64,000 nucleotides of DNA from Candidatus Allofournierella merdipullorum (GCA_019116345.1 DXBV01000025.1:30598-94597), one strand, 5' to 3'; numbered from the stretch's first letter, positions 40,714 through 49,287 are shown. The notes: generated by a model from the letters alone, not told the origin. Numbers and translations: made by a program.

Positions 40714-41631
40714 TTAGAACGTGATCTCGTCGCCTTTGAAGATGCGGCTGATGATCGCAAAAGCCACGCCGGCGGCGAGCATCACCATGACGCAGATGGC
40801 CGCGCCCAGGCCGGCATTGGTCTCGGTGTAGGCGGAGGCCATGTCGCCGAAGGTGGTGCGGATCATGTAGTACATGGGGGTTATGATCTGGGCGGAAGCG
40901 TCGCGGTTGCTGGAGAACATCTGCGACCAGATGTAGAAGCCCAGGGTGCCGGTGGTCCACAGGGTCAGGGTGGTCTTGAACACGCCCTTGAACAGCGGCA
41001 GGGTGATGTGGAAGAAGGAATGGACGCCGGAGGAACCGTCGATCTTGGCGGCCTCGAAAATATCCTGGGGGATCTTTTCGATCTCGGCGATGTAGATCAG
41101 CATGTAGTAGCCCACCGCGCCGAAGCAATAGGCCACCATCATGGCCAGGAACAGATGGTCCGGCGAGGTCCACTGGAACTGGGCCATGGAGTCCCAGCCG
41201 ATGGCCGCGAAGATGTTGTGGAACAGGCCCCAGTTGGCGTTGTAGGCATAGTGGATCCACATGTTGGCCAGGGCCACCGCCGAGATGATGTTGGGCAGGT
41301 AGATGGCCGCGCGCCAGAACGACTTGCCGCGCACGCCGGAGGTGAGGATCACCGCAAAGAGCATGGCGATGCACATGATAACGAGGCCGCCGAACACCCA
41401 GATCTTCGCAAAGGTGACCCAGGTCTGGCGGAACAGCGGTGTGCCGAGAAGCTGCGTATAGTTCGACACGCCGACGAACGACCACTCGGACATTTTGCTC
41501 ACCACGTTATCAATGGTGAAAAAACTCATAAGGATGGTCCGGATCACGGGATACACAAAGACCAGCGCGATCGCGATCATGGCAGGGATCGTGAAGACCG
41601 CGATCATTATGTTTCTGCTTCTTGATTTCAT
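40714..41631 (-). CDS. Carbohydrate ABC permease (MalF-like)
   Basis: 305 aa. The ATG at 41631 (MKSRSRNIM) follows GGAGGG. Six membrane segments are expected, starting IMIAVFTIPAMIAIALVFVYPVI. The EAA loop reads QDIFEAAKIDGSSGVHSFFHITLPL. It forms the membrane pore with the MalG-like protein. A hairpin separates it from the binding-protein gene upstream. Confidence 0.92.
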   Translation of the reverse strand: MKSRSRNIMIAVFTIPAMIAIALVFVYPVIRTILMSFFTIDNVVSKMSEWSFVGVSNYTQLLGTPLFRQTWVTFAKIWVFGGLVIMCIAMLFAVILTSGVRGKSFWRAAIYLPNIISAVALANMWIHYAYNANWGLFHNIFAAIGWDSMAQFQWTSPDHLFLAMMVAYCFGAVGYYMLIYIAEIEKIPQDIFEAAKIDGSSGVHSFFHITLPLFKGVFKTTLTLWTTGTLGFYIWSQMFSSNRDASAQIITPMYYMIRTTFGDMASAYTETNAGLGAAICVMVMLAAGVAFAIISRIFKGDEITF

Positions 41632-41669
41632 GCTTGTCCCTCCGCAACAATGGAGCATTTTACGCAAAA

Positions 41670-41694
41670 TGCGGCGGCAGAGTCTGCCGCCGCA
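41670..41694 (-). terminator. Hairpin between binding protein and permease genes
   Basis: An 11-bp perfect stem (TGCGGCGGCAG with CTGCCGCCGCA) around 3 nt is followed on the minus strand by TTTTGCG. Such a weak terminator typically raises binding protein over permease. Confidence 0.75.
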
Positions 41695-41707
41695 AAATAG
41701 ACCTTGA

Positions 41708-43036
41708 TTATTTGCCGGTCACAGCCGATTTGCAGGCCGCGAGGAAAGAAGCTGCGTCGGTCTGACCGCCCAGCAGTTTCTGGACCTGCTCTTTGTAGAT
41801 GGGGGTGAAGTCGGCGTTGTACTGGATGCCGAAGCCGTAAGGCACGTTGGTGGTGGTGGAGTTCAGCACGCCCTTGGCGCACTCCAGCATGGCGGGCCAC
41901 TCGGTGTCGCTGGCAGAGGGGATGGAGTTGGTCTGCTCGCTCATCATCTGGTCGTACTTGCCGGTGGTGCAGAAGGAAGCGAAGTAGAAGGCCAGCTCGG
42001 GATCGGTGGCGTTCTTGGCCACCTGCATGGCCTGCATGCCGATGGTGTTCACGTCGATGCCGTACTCGGAGCCTTCAGGCGCGGGGAAGGCAAAGCAGCC
42101 CCAGTTGAACTCGTCGCCGGTGATCTCCTTGACCTCGTTCAGCATGTAGGAGCCCACCAGATACATGGTGGCGTTGCCCATGGCGACCTCATTCTGGCCG
42201 GCGGGGTACTTGTTGGAGGCGGAGTTCACGCTCATGTAGCCCTTGTCCCACAGCTCCTGCATGGCGTTGGCGGCCTCCACCACAGCGGGATCGTCCCACA
42301 GGGTGCCCTCAGAATCGGAGATCAGCTGGCCGATGAAGTCCAGGCCCTTCAGGCGGCCCAGATAGCTGGCGAAGGGAAGCACCACGTAGCCGTCGTCAAC
42401 AGACAGCGGGGTGAAGCCGGCGTTCTTCAGGGTCTCGCAGACGTCCAGGAACTCGTCCCAGGTCTCGGGCTCTTTGGTGATGCCGGCGGCCTCGAACTGG
42501 TCCTTGTTGTAGAACATGCCGATGACGGTGGGGGTGTAGGGCACGGCCAGGATCTCATCGGTGCCGCCGGCGCTCTTCACCGCTTCCATCAGGGTGGGGT
42601 TGGCCACGTCGTTGTAGGTCTTGCCGTCCAGAACGGGGTTCTCGGCGGCCATCAGCTCGGTCAGGTCATAGCCGTAGCTGGCGTAGTTGGGCAGAACGGC
42701 GTCCACGGGAGAATCCCACAGGTCGTACTGACCGGCGTCCAGGCTGGCCTGGATGGTCTTGCGCACGTCGCGGCCCATCCAGTCAACGGTGATCTCCACG
42801 TCGGGATACAGGGTGGTGAATTCCTCGATGGCAGCCTTGATCACGTCGGCCTGCGCCTCGGTCTCGCTCCACATGGAAGCGTAGCGGATGGTGCCGGACA
42901 GGGTGCCGGCAGCCGGCTGGGAAGCGCCGGAAGCAGGGGTGGAAGTGCCCGCGCTCTGGCTGGTGCCTGTTCCTCCGCAGGCGACGAGCCCGATCGAAAG
43001 AGCAGCCGCCAAAATGAGAGACAATGCCTTTTTCAT
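41708..43036 (-). CDS. Carbohydrate ABC solute-binding lipoprotein
   Basis: 442 aa. The signal peptide ends in LVACGG (lipobox, C at about 20) with a Ser/Thr/Gly tether. The body is a family-1 sugar-binding protein: LSGTIRYASMWSETEAQADVIKAAIEEFTTLYPDVEITVDW, GQYDLWDSPVD and YKEQVQKLLGG near the end. It should capture the oligosaccharide for the following permeases, then the sulfatase and GH112 enzymes. It is first in the operon, with a strong promoter. A GGAGG ribosome site precedes the ATG. Confidence 0.92.
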   Translation of the reverse strand: MKKALSLILAAALSIGLVACGGTGTSQSAGTSTPASGASQPAAGTLSGTIRYASMWSETEAQADVIKAAIEEFTTLYPDVEITVDWMGRDVRKTIQASLDAGQYDLWDSPVDAVLPNYASYGYDLTELMAAENPVLDGKTYNDVANPTLMEAVKSAGGTDEILAVPYTPTVIGMFYNKDQFEAAGITKEPETWDEFLDVCETLKNAGFTPLSVDDGYVVLPFASYLGRLKGLDFIGQLISDSEGTLWDDPAVVEAANAMQELWDKGYMSVNSASNKYPAGQNEVAMGNATMYLVGSYMLNEVKEITGDEFNWGCFAFPAPEGSEYGIDVNTIGMQAMQVAKNATDPELAFYFASFCTTGKYDQMMSEQTNSIPSASDTEWPAMLECAKGVLNSTTTNVPYGFGIQYNADFTPIYKEQVQKLLGGQTDAASFLAACKSAVTGK

Positions 43037-43097
43037 ATTGGGAGTCCTCCTTTTTAATAAAACGTGCTGCCGAATTCTTGGCAGACTTTATATTTTT

Positions 43098-43126
43098 ACT
43101 ATATATAACTTGCGGTTCTTCGTCAA
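43098..43126 (-). promoter_or_regulatory. Strong promoter of the transporter-sulfatase-GH112 operon
   Basis: On the minus strand TTGACG (43126-43121) and TATAGT (43103-43098) are spaced by exactly 17 bp. Confidence 0.8.
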
Positions 43127-43454
43127 TATACATTAGTCACAAAGTTCAGATAAATTAATTGTCAAAATCGCCCCTTGCAAAAAAACGCTGTAATATAGCT
43201 GTAAACAGCGGTTTCTCCGCCTTCGGCATTTTGAGGCAGAGCCGCTGCCGTCGCGGTTCCGGGCCGAAAAAAAGATAACGCCCCGCGGAAGGCACAGCAA
43301 AAAATATTAACTATCGCAAAAGCAGTACAATCCACCCGGCGGCCCCGTTTTTATGGGCGGGAAGGGGTTTGACGGTGTTTTCACAAGGTTTGCCGCCTTT
43401 TTTCGCCAAAACCGCCCGCGCAACAGCCGGGAGCCAACAAACAACAAATAATCA
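43127..43454. other. Intergenic region between divergent glycan operons
   Basis: No coding frame is supported. It holds a small imperfect inverted repeat around 43187-43211 (CGCTGT/ACAGCG) and, at 43379-43391, TTTCACAAGGTTT. The latter resembles the left half of the palindrome upstream of the AraC gene (TTTCACAGGTTTTG), so it may be a regulator site. Otherwise nothing is recognised. Confidence 0.5.
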
Positions 43455-43484
43455 ATGACAGCCCCCAAAAGCAAATGTTATAAT
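43455..43484 (+). promoter_or_regulatory. Promoter of the sulfatase-maturase operon
   Basis: ATGACA (43455-43460) and consensus TATAAT (43479-43484) are spaced by 18 bp. Confidence 0.7.
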
Positions 43485-43490
43485 GAAAAA

Positions 43491-43521
43491 AACGCCCGAA
43501 AAGCCAACGCTTTGGGCGTTC
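43491..43521 (+). promoter_or_regulatory. 5'-leader hairpin at the predicted transcript start
   Basis: AACGCCC and GGGCGTT close a stem with an inner AAAGC/GCTTT pair around CAAC. It would sit at the very 5' end of the sulfatase mRNA. A later T-rich stretch is weak, so it could be a 5' stabiliser or an attenuator. Confidence 0.4.
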
Positions 43522-43589
43522 GTTTGCTTTTTGGCGGCAGCCGCCGGGCGGCTCAAAACAGGCATATTATAATAAGGAGTTGTTATCCC

Positions 43590-44948
43590 ATGGCATACAA
43601 CATCATTTTTTATTTCACCGATCAGCAGCGCTGGGATACCTGCGGCTGCTTCGGCCAGCCGCTGGACATCACTCCGAATCTGGACCGGCTGGCCCGGGAG
43701 GGCGTGAAGTTCGACAACGCCTTCTCGCCCCAGCCGGTGTGCGGCCCCTGCCGCGCGCTGTTCCAGACCGGCCGTTACGCCACCGACACCGGCTGCTTCC
43801 GCAACAACATCATGCTGCCCGCCAACGTCAAAACGCTGGCGAACTATCTGGAGGAGGCCGGCTACGAGACGGCGTATGTGGGCAAGTGGCATCTGGCCAG
43901 CGACGGCGACATGGACGGCCACAACACCGTGGACCACACCGTGACCGCCGTGCCCCGGGAGCTGCGGGGCGGCTACACCGGCTACTGGCGGGTCGCGGAC
44001 GTGCTGGAGTTCACCTCCCACGGCTACGACGGCTATGTCTTTGATGAAAACGACCGGCGCATCGATTTCAAGGGCTACCGGGCGGACCGCATCAACGACA
44101 TGGCCCTGGAATTCCTGGATGTGCGCGACGAGACAAAGCCCTTCTTCATGACCATTTCCCAGATCGAGCCCCATCACCAGAACGACCGGGGCCACTACGA
44201 GGGGCCGGAGGGCTCCAAAGAGCGCTTCAAGAACTTCGTTCTGCCCCACGACCTGGAGGTGCTGGGGGGCAACGCCGCCGAGGAATACCCCGACTACCTG
44301 GGCCAGTGCGCCAGCCTGGACGAGAACCTGGGCCGCCTGGTGGAGCGGCTGAAGGCCAAGGGCCTTTACGACAACACCGTCATCCTCTACGCCTCCGACC
44401 ACGGCTCTCACTTCAAGACCCGCAACAGGGACGCGCACCTGAACGGCGGCGACGACTACAAGCGCACCTGCCACGACAGCGCCCTGCACGTTCCCCTGGT
44501 GATCGCGGGCGGCCCCTTCCGGGGCGGCGTGGCGGTGGAGGAGCTGGTGAGCACCGAGAGCCTGCCCAAGACCATCCTGGCCCTGGCGGGGGTGAACGTG
44601 GGAGACGCCATGATCGGCGAGGACCTGCTGGACGTGGTGCAGAAGAAGGAGCCCGGCCGGCCCGACCGGGTGTTCGCCCAGATCTCCGAGAGCCGGGTGG
44701 GGCGCTGCGTGCGCACGCCGGACTATCTCTATTCCGTCTACGCCCCCGGCAAGGACGGCGGCAAAACCGCCGCGTCGGACGTCTACGCCGACGACTTCCT
44801 CTATGACCTGAAGGCCGACCCCTGGCAGCTGCACAATGTGGTGGACGACCCCGCCTATGCCGACGCGAAGCGGCAGCTGCGCGGCTGGCTGCTGGACTGG
44901 ATCGAAAAAGCGGAAGGGTACCGCCCCGCCATTCTGGACGAAGAATGA
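43590..44948 (+). CDS. Type I sulfatase (Cys-type)
   Basis: 452 aa. The ATG at 43590 (MAYNIIFYFTDQQRW) has AAGGAG 10 bases upstream. The formylglycine motif is C51-G-P-C-R55, with ETAYVGKWHLASDG as the second signature and VILYASDHGSHFKTR holding metal ligands. The C-terminus reads YDLKADPWQLHNVVDDP. No signal peptide. The D-Q-Q-R-W start is shared with choline- or heparan-type sulfatases, but the substrate is not fixed. It is followed by the maturase gene 45 bases later, in one operon. Confidence 0.93.
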   Translation: MAYNIIFYFTDQQRWDTCGCFGQPLDITPNLDRLAREGVKFDNAFSPQPVCGPCRALFQTGRYATDTGCFRNNIMLPANVKTLANYLEEAGYETAYVGKWHLASDGDMDGHNTVDHTVTAVPRELRGGYTGYWRVADVLEFTSHGYDGYVFDENDRRIDFKGYRADRINDMALEFLDVRDETKPFFMTISQIEPHHQNDRGHYEGPEGSKERFKNFVLPHDLEVLGGNAAEEYPDYLGQCASLDENLGRLVERLKAKGLYDNTVILYASDHGSHFKTRNRDAHLNGGDDYKRTCHDSALHVPLVIAGGPFRGGVAVEELVSTESLPKTILALAGVNVGDAMIGEDLLDVVQKKEPGRPDRVFAQISESRVGRCVRTPDYLYSVYAPGKDGGKTAASDVYADDFLYDLKADPWQLHNVVDDPAYADAKRQLRGWLLDWIEKAEGYRPAILDEE

Positions 44949-44993
44949 GCCGCGGCGGGCCGGCCGCCTATAAACACTAAGGAAGTGAACCGA

Positions 44994-46115
44994 ATGCCCC
45001 CTGTCAACGTTCTCATCAAGCCCGCCTCCTCCGCCTGCAACATGACCTGCGCCTACTGCTTTTACCGGGACGTGGCCAGCCACCGGCAGGAAGGCTTTCA
45101 GGGGATGCTCTCGCCGCGGCTCATGGAAGAGGTGGTCGCCGGCGCGATGGAGTTTGCCGAGCACAGCTGCTCCTTCCTCTTTCAGGGCGGCGAGCCCACC
45201 CTGGCCGGGCTGGATTTTTACCGGCAGGTGGTGGAGCTGGTCAAAAAGCACGAAAAGCCGGGGGTGAAGGTCAGCTACGCCATCCAGACCAACGCCTTCC
45301 GGCTGGACGAGGAATGGTGCGCCTTTTTCAAGGAGCACGATTTTCTGGTGGGCGTCTCGCTGGACGGGCCGGCGGAGCTGCACAACCTCAACCGCACCGA
45401 CCCGGCGCAGAACGGCACCTTCAACGACGTCATGCGCTCGGTGGCGCTGCTGAAAAAGCACGGGGTGACCTTCAACATCCTGTGCGTGCTGACGGGCAAA
45501 AACGCCCGCAGCATCGAGCGCATCTACCGATTTTTCCGCAAGCAGGGGCTGGACCACATCCAGTTCATCCCCTGCCTGGAGCCGCTGGGCCAGGAGCGCG
45601 GGCGGGAGCGGTACCATCTTTCCGTGGAGGAATACGGCGAGTTCCTCATCCGCGTGTTCGACCTGTGGTTCCAGGACCTGCTCAGCGGGCAGTATGTGAG
45701 CATCCGCCACATCGACAACTGGCTGCAGATCCTGCTGGGGGGCCAGCCCGAGGCCTGCGGCATGGTGGGCAGGTGCTCCATCCAGTTCGTGGTGGAAGGG
45801 GACGGCGGCGTGTACCCCTGCGACTTTTACGTGTTGGACGAGCTGCGGCTGGGCACGGTGGGGGAGAACTCCTTCGCCGAGATGGCCCAAAGCGCCGCCG
45901 CACGGCAGTTTTTGCAGTGTTCGACGCCGGTGCCGCCGGAGTGCGCCCGCTGCCGCTGGTACGTGCTGTGCCGCAACGGCTGCCGCCGGGACCGGCTGAC
46001 CGGCGCGGACGGCCTGCCGGGGCACTCCTGTTACTGCGACGCTTTGCAGCGGTTCTTCCGCGAGCGGGCAGGCCGCCTGCAGCAGGCCGCCGCCATCCTG
46101 GCGCGCTGGCGCTGA
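44994..46115 (+). CDS. Anaerobic sulfatase-maturating radical SAM enzyme (anSME)
   Basis: 373 aa. The ATG at 44994 has AAGGA upstream; a GTG three codons earlier is the less likely start. The SAM cluster motif is C15-N-M-T-C19-A-Y-C22. FQGGEPTLAG is the GGEP glycine motif. The SPASM region follows with CGMVGRCSIQF, GGVYPCDFY and a late C-ARCRWYVLCRNGCRRDR, which bind two more 4Fe-4S clusters. It converts the active-site Cys of sulfatases to formylglycine without oxygen. All three sulfatases here carry Cys in CxPxR, so this enzyme probably activates all of them. Confidence 0.94.
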   Translation: MPPVNVLIKPASSACNMTCAYCFYRDVASHRQEGFQGMLSPRLMEEVVAGAMEFAEHSCSFLFQGGEPTLAGLDFYRQVVELVKKHEKPGVKVSYAIQTNAFRLDEEWCAFFKEHDFLVGVSLDGPAELHNLNRTDPAQNGTFNDVMRSVALLKKHGVTFNILCVLTGKNARSIERIYRFFRKQGLDHIQFIPCLEPLGQERGRERYHLSVEEYGEFLIRVFDLWFQDLLSGQYVSIRHIDNWLQILLGGQPEACGMVGRCSIQFVVEGDGGVYPCDFYVLDELRLGTVGENSFAEMAQSAAARQFLQCSTPVPPECARCRWYVLCRNGCRRDRLTGADGLPGHSCYCDALQRFFRERAGRLQQAAAILARWR

Positions 46116-46134
46116 GCCGCCTTTTCCAAAACGA

Positions 46135-46177
46135 AACCGTCCCCCCCGCCGGGCATCCGGCAGGGGGACGGTTTTTT
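46135..46177. terminator. Terminator between maturase and AraC genes
   Basis: AACCGTCCCCC pairs with GGGGGACGGTT around a GC-rich inner stem (GCCGG/CCGGC), followed by six T. It could act on both converging genes. Confidence 0.9.
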
Positions 46178-46186
46178 CTGTGTGGT

Positions 46187-47098
46187 TCACTGGGAGACCG
46201 GGGAGCCTTTTTCCTCCGCATCCTCCCGGGCGGGCTCTTCCTGCGCGCCGCCGATGAGCTTGTTCTGGGCCATGACCCGGTATTTCGCCGGGCTCATCCC
46301 CTCCGCTTTGCTGAAGCGCTGGGAGAAGTAGCCCAGCGACGAGAAGCCGGTGATCGAGGCGATCTGCTTGATGGCGAAATCCGTTGTGCGCAGCAGATAC
46401 TTGCTCTCCTCCAGCCGCAGCGTCTGGACGTACTGGATGGGGGACATCCCGTAGCTCTGGCTGAAAATGTGGGCCAGATAATACTTGTTGACCTGGATCT
46501 TCTGGGCCAGCTGGTCCAGCGCGATGTCCTCACGGAAATGGGCGTCGATGTATTCCTTCGCCGCGGCGGCCTTGTTCTGGTGGGTCAGGTCGGCCTCCTG
46601 CACGCGGGAGGTGATGTTGGTCTGCCGCATCAGGCAGATGAGCAGGATGTCCAGCAGATGGCCGCACACTTCCTCGTAGTCGTTCCTCTGGTTCTTGGCC
46701 TCCTGCAGCATGGCCAGCAGATACCGCTGGATCTCCTCGGCGGCTTCGTTGAAGTGGATGATGCTGAAATCCTGCTTCGGGTCCAGTTCGGCGCTCATCT
46801 TTATCCCGCGGATGCCGAGCACGATGTATTCCAGCGGGTCGTCCACCATGCTGGTCTCCGTGTGTTCGATGTTCGGGTTCAGGATCACCATGTCCCCCAC
46901 GGACACCTTATAATAGGAATCCCGTATCTGGAATTTGCCCGCACCGCCGATGACATAAAACACTTCGGTGAAATTGTGCGTGTGGGGGAAGCTGTACCAG
47001 TCGCCATTATATTTTGCGGAACTGATGTATAAAAGTTTGGCTCCCGAATTATGCAGCTGAAATTCCCGTTCTGTAAAATCGTAGCGATCTGTGCTCAT
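46187..47098 (-). CDS. AraC-family regulator with N-terminal cupin domain
   Basis: 303 aa. The ATG at 47098 (MSTDRYDF) has GGGGTG upstream; the frame further upstream lies in the promoter. Residues about 20-110 form a cupin sensor (SFPHTHNFTEVFYVIGGAGKFQIRDSYY, then VGDMVILNPNIEHTE). Residues about 190-285 form the AraC double helix-turn-helix (LDQLAQKIQVNKYYLAHIFSQSYGMSP and IASITGFSSLGYFSQRFSKAEGMSPAKYR). It probably responds to a sugar and controls the sulfatase/GH112 genes next to it. Its own promoter contains a palindrome, consistent with autoregulation. The Glu-rich tail is unremarkable. Confidence 0.92.
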   Translation of the reverse strand: MSTDRYDFTEREFQLHNSGAKLLYISSAKYNGDWYSFPHTHNFTEVFYVIGGAGKFQIRDSYYKVSVGDMVILNPNIEHTETSMVDDPLEYIVLGIRGIKMSAELDPKQDFSIIHFNEAAEEIQRYLLAMLQEAKNQRNDYEEVCGHLLDILLICLMRQTNITSRVQEADLTHQNKAAAAKEYIDAHFREDIALDQLAQKIQVNKYYLAHIFSQSYGMSPIQYVQTLRLEESKYLLRTTDFAIKQIASITGFSSLGYFSQRFSKAEGMSPAKYRVMAQNKLIGGAQEEPAREDAEEKGSPVSQ

Positions 47099-47129
47099 AA
47101 CGCACCCCGATTTCCGACATCTTGCTTTA

Positions 47130-47150
47130 ATTTCACAGGTTTTGTGAAAT
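47130..47150. promoter_or_regulatory. Palindromic operator-like site downstream of the AraC promoter
   Basis: ATTTCACA and TGTGAAAT are perfect complements separated by 5 nt. The site overlaps the predicted early transcribed region (about +5 to +25), so binding there would block transcription of the AraC gene. Confidence 0.6.
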
Positions 47151-47161
47151 GGTTTGTAATA

Positions 47162-47190
47162 AGTATACATATTTTCGCAGGAAAAAGCAA
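47162..47190 (-). promoter_or_regulatory. Promoter of the AraC gene
   Basis: On the minus strand TTGCTT (47190-47185) and TATACT (47167-47162) are spaced by exactly 17 bp. Confidence 0.7.
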
Positions 47191-47343
47191 CTTCGGAACA
47201 CCCGCAAAATAAATAAAATGTCCGCCGGGAGGGGGCGGGGGGCGAGGCGCATCCCTCCTCTGCCGGCACATCTGCAAGGCATTGAGCCACCGGGACATCC
47301 CGAAACCATCTGAAAGGCGGCGCGGATCGTTTCATTTGAGCAC

Positions 47344-47388
47344 AAAAAAGCAGCACCAGCCCGCTGCTGCGGCGGCTGGTGCTGCTTT
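47344..47388 (-). terminator. Terminator of the dipeptidase gene
   Basis: A perfect 15-bp stem (AAAGCAGCACCAGCC with its complement) has a 12-nt loop and is followed on the minus strand by six T. Between it and the AraC promoter (47191-47343) I see nothing else but a G-rich tract. Confidence 0.9.
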
Positions 47389-47407
47389 GCTTTATATAGT
47401 GCGTCCC

Positions 47408-48868
47408 TCAGTTGTCCCCTCGGTGATAGCGGATCTTCATGTTCTCGGAGGCGTTCTTGAGGATCTGGGCAAGGGCCTTGTCCGATTCCTCCTTGACCAT
47501 GCCGGCGATTTTGCGGTTGGCCTCTTTCAGAATTTCCACCGGCTCGCCCTGCCGCACCTTCTCGTCGTACTCGTAGAGCAGCTGCTGGCCGCGGTTCATC
47601 ACGGCGTTCACATACCGCTCGTCAAACAGCAGCGCCTTTCCGAAATGGGCGTCGGTCAGCGCGGCGATGAGCCGGCTGTGCCAGTACATGCTGTCGGTGG
47701 AGACCGTTTCGGTGGTGCCGCTGAGGTATCCCGGGAACTCGGTCACATTGGCGTACACCGGGAAGCAGGCCGTGAAGCCGCTGCCGCCCATGGACAGCCA
47801 CTCCACGCCCTGAACGGCCGCCGGCAGATACCCGCGGATCTGCATGATGCCGCAGACGTCGCTGTTGGGCACGCCGATGGTGCGGTACTTGCCCTTGCAG
47901 GCGGCGGTCTTGTCGTAGGGGTCGTAGGGCGTTCCCTGGTAATAGGAGCCCAGCAGATACCGCACGTCCTCCACCGTCACCTTGCGCTCCGGCACAAAGG
48001 ACCAGGGGATGTCGTTGCTCTCGGGGGTGAAGTCGGCGCTGTCCCCGTCCCACTTGTAAGTGCGGGGCAGGAAATACCGGGCCATGAACCAGGCGCGGGG
48101 GGTGTTGTAAATGTGGTCCGCGTCGGAGTGGGAGCCGAAGGCCAGCCGCGGATTGAACTCCGCGCCGGTGTCCAGCGCCAGGCGGTACTTCTCCACGAAC
48201 TCCCGCAGGTCTTTGGAGCAGAGATTCTCTTTCTGCTCGCCATAAGCGTCCGCAAAGTCGAAATGGTCCAGACCGAACTGGTTGGGCATCACCACCACCC
48301 GGTCATCCGGCACCCGCCGGGCGATCCAGTGATGGCCGCCGATGGTCTCCAGCCACCAAATTTCATCGGCGTCCGCGAAGGCCATGCCGTTGGGCTCATA
48401 GGTGCCGTACTCTTCCAGCAGCGCGCCGGTGCGCAGCACGCCCTCCCGGGCGGAGCGGATGTAGGGCAGCACCAAGGTCACCAGGTCCTCCTCGCCGATG
48501 CCGCCGGGCACCTCTTTCGTGCCGCGGCCCTTCTTTTCCTGATAGCGGACACAGGGGTCCGCGCCCACCACCCGGGCGTTGCTGGTGATGGTCTCGGTGG
48601 CGGTCATGGCCACGTTGGCCTCGTTGATGCCACAGGCGGGCCACACGCCGTTGGCCTTGGACACGTTGGGGCAGTCGGTGTAGCGCAGGGCCTTCTCCGG
48701 CAGCGCGACGGTCAGGTGCGAGATGACCGTTTTGTAGGTGGAAGCTCCCTCCCTGGCGGGGTGGGCCAAAAGGCGCTTGGCTTCAAAGGCGCCGTCGTCG
48801 TTGCGGGCAATGATGGTGGAGCCGTCATGGGTGGCTTCCTTGCCCACCAGAATCGTTGTACAGGGCAT
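47408..48868 (-). CDS. pepD: C69-family dipeptidase
   Basis: 486 aa. The N-terminus MPCTTILVGKEATHDGSTIIARNDD is the C69/Ntn-hydrolase signature, where C3 becomes the N-terminal nucleophile after processing. Further family stretches are VWPACGINEANVAMTATETI, EEDLVTLVLPYIRSAREGV and YEPNGMAFADADEIWWLETIGGHHWIARRVPDD. It is a broad-specificity cytosolic dipeptidase. No signal peptide is present. A GGAGA ribosome site lies before the ATG. It appears monocistronic, with its own promoter and terminator, and marks the last core gene before the island boundary. Confidence 0.93.
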   Translation of the reverse strand: MPCTTILVGKEATHDGSTIIARNDDGAFEAKRLLAHPAREGASTYKTVISHLTVALPEKALRYTDCPNVSKANGVWPACGINEANVAMTATETITSNARVVGADPCVRYQEKKGRGTKEVPGGIGEEDLVTLVLPYIRSAREGVLRTGALLEEYGTYEPNGMAFADADEIWWLETIGGHHWIARRVPDDRVVVMPNQFGLDHFDFADAYGEQKENLCSKDLREFVEKYRLALDTGAEFNPRLAFGSHSDADHIYNTPRAWFMARYFLPRTYKWDGDSADFTPESNDIPWSFVPERKVTVEDVRYLLGSYYQGTPYDPYDKTAACKGKYRTIGVPNSDVCGIMQIRGYLPAAVQGVEWLSMGGSGFTACFPVYANVTEFPGYLSGTTETVSTDSMYWHSRLIAALTDAHFGKALLFDERYVNAVMNRGQQLLYEYDEKVRQGEPVEILKEANRKIAGMVKEESDKALAQILKNASENMKIRYHRGDN

Positions 48869-48983
48869 ATGCGTCTCCTTTTCTTATGTGCATCTGTTCG
48901 GAATCGTTTTTCCGCCCCGCGGCAGAGTTTCGCAGCCGGGACTCGACGAAAAAACAGTTTTTCCCCTCTGATTCGACGCATTT

Positions 48984-49012
48984 ATCATAGCACGGATGCC
49001 GTGCCGTTTCCA
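48984..49012 (-). promoter_or_regulatory. Candidate promoter of the dipeptidase gene
   Basis: On the minus strand TGGAAA (49012-49007) and TATGAT (48989-48984) are spaced by 17 bp, leaving a 5' leader of about 110 bases in which I see no other feature. Confidence 0.4.
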
Positions 49013-49043
49013 GCCCCGGGAGCGCTGGCGTTTTTGCATAAAG

Positions 49044-49073
49044 AAACCCCGGGAGACTTATCTCCCGGGGTTT
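49044..49073 (-). terminator. Terminator directly behind the tRNA-Ser fragment
   Basis: A perfect 13-bp stem (AAACCCCGGGAGA with TCTCCCGGGGTTT) around CTTA lies right after the encoded CCA end on the minus strand and is followed by CTTTATG. It is the former tRNA gene terminator. Confidence 0.8.
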
Positions 49074-49130
49074 GGCGGAGATGGAGAGATTCGAACTCTC
49101 GCGCGTTGTTTAGACGCCTACCGCATTTCG
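49073..49130 (-). pseudogene. 3' fragment of tRNA-Ser(CGA)
   Basis: Reading the minus strand, the segment gives an anticodon loop CTCGAAA (anticodon CGA), the 3' stem strand TGCGG, a long class-II variable arm (GCGT/ACGC), a T arm GAGAG-TTCGAAT-CTCTC and an acceptor end CATCTCCGCCA. The 5' half (acceptor strand, D arm, 5' anticodon stem CCGCA) is missing. Bases before the loop read CAGGA, which cannot pair. This is the displaced end left when an element integrates with crossover in the anticodon loop; the intact gene should be at the other end of the island. Confidence 0.8.
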
Positions 49131-49144
49131 AGTCCTGTGCCGAA
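49126..49144. repeat. Attachment-site-like direct repeat, copy 1
   Basis: TTTCGAGTCCTGTGCCGAA occurs here and, identically, at 62205-62223. Its first seven bases are the tRNA anticodon loop (complement CTCGAAA), while the rest is element sequence. This is the expected structure of an att core. Confidence 0.75.
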
Positions 49145-49287
49145 GAGGTCTTTTCAGAAAAAAGCAGGTCAGCGCTGGTCAGTTTGTCCCCGGATTTTCG
49201 GCGGTGTTAAGCCGTTTTCGATAGGCAAAATCCCGAAAAATGGCGTGGGTACAAGTAAAACCGGCATCCCCCATTTTGGCCCCGTCT

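Noticed and set aside
43369..43374. TTGACG upstream of the sulfatase operon as a promoter
   Set aside because: No suitable -10 follows at normal spacing; the ATGACA/TATAAT pair at 43455-43484 is better.
49073..49140. Functional tRNA-Ser gene
   Set aside because: The 5' half, including the D arm and 5' anticodon stem, is absent; the bases before the loop cannot pair.
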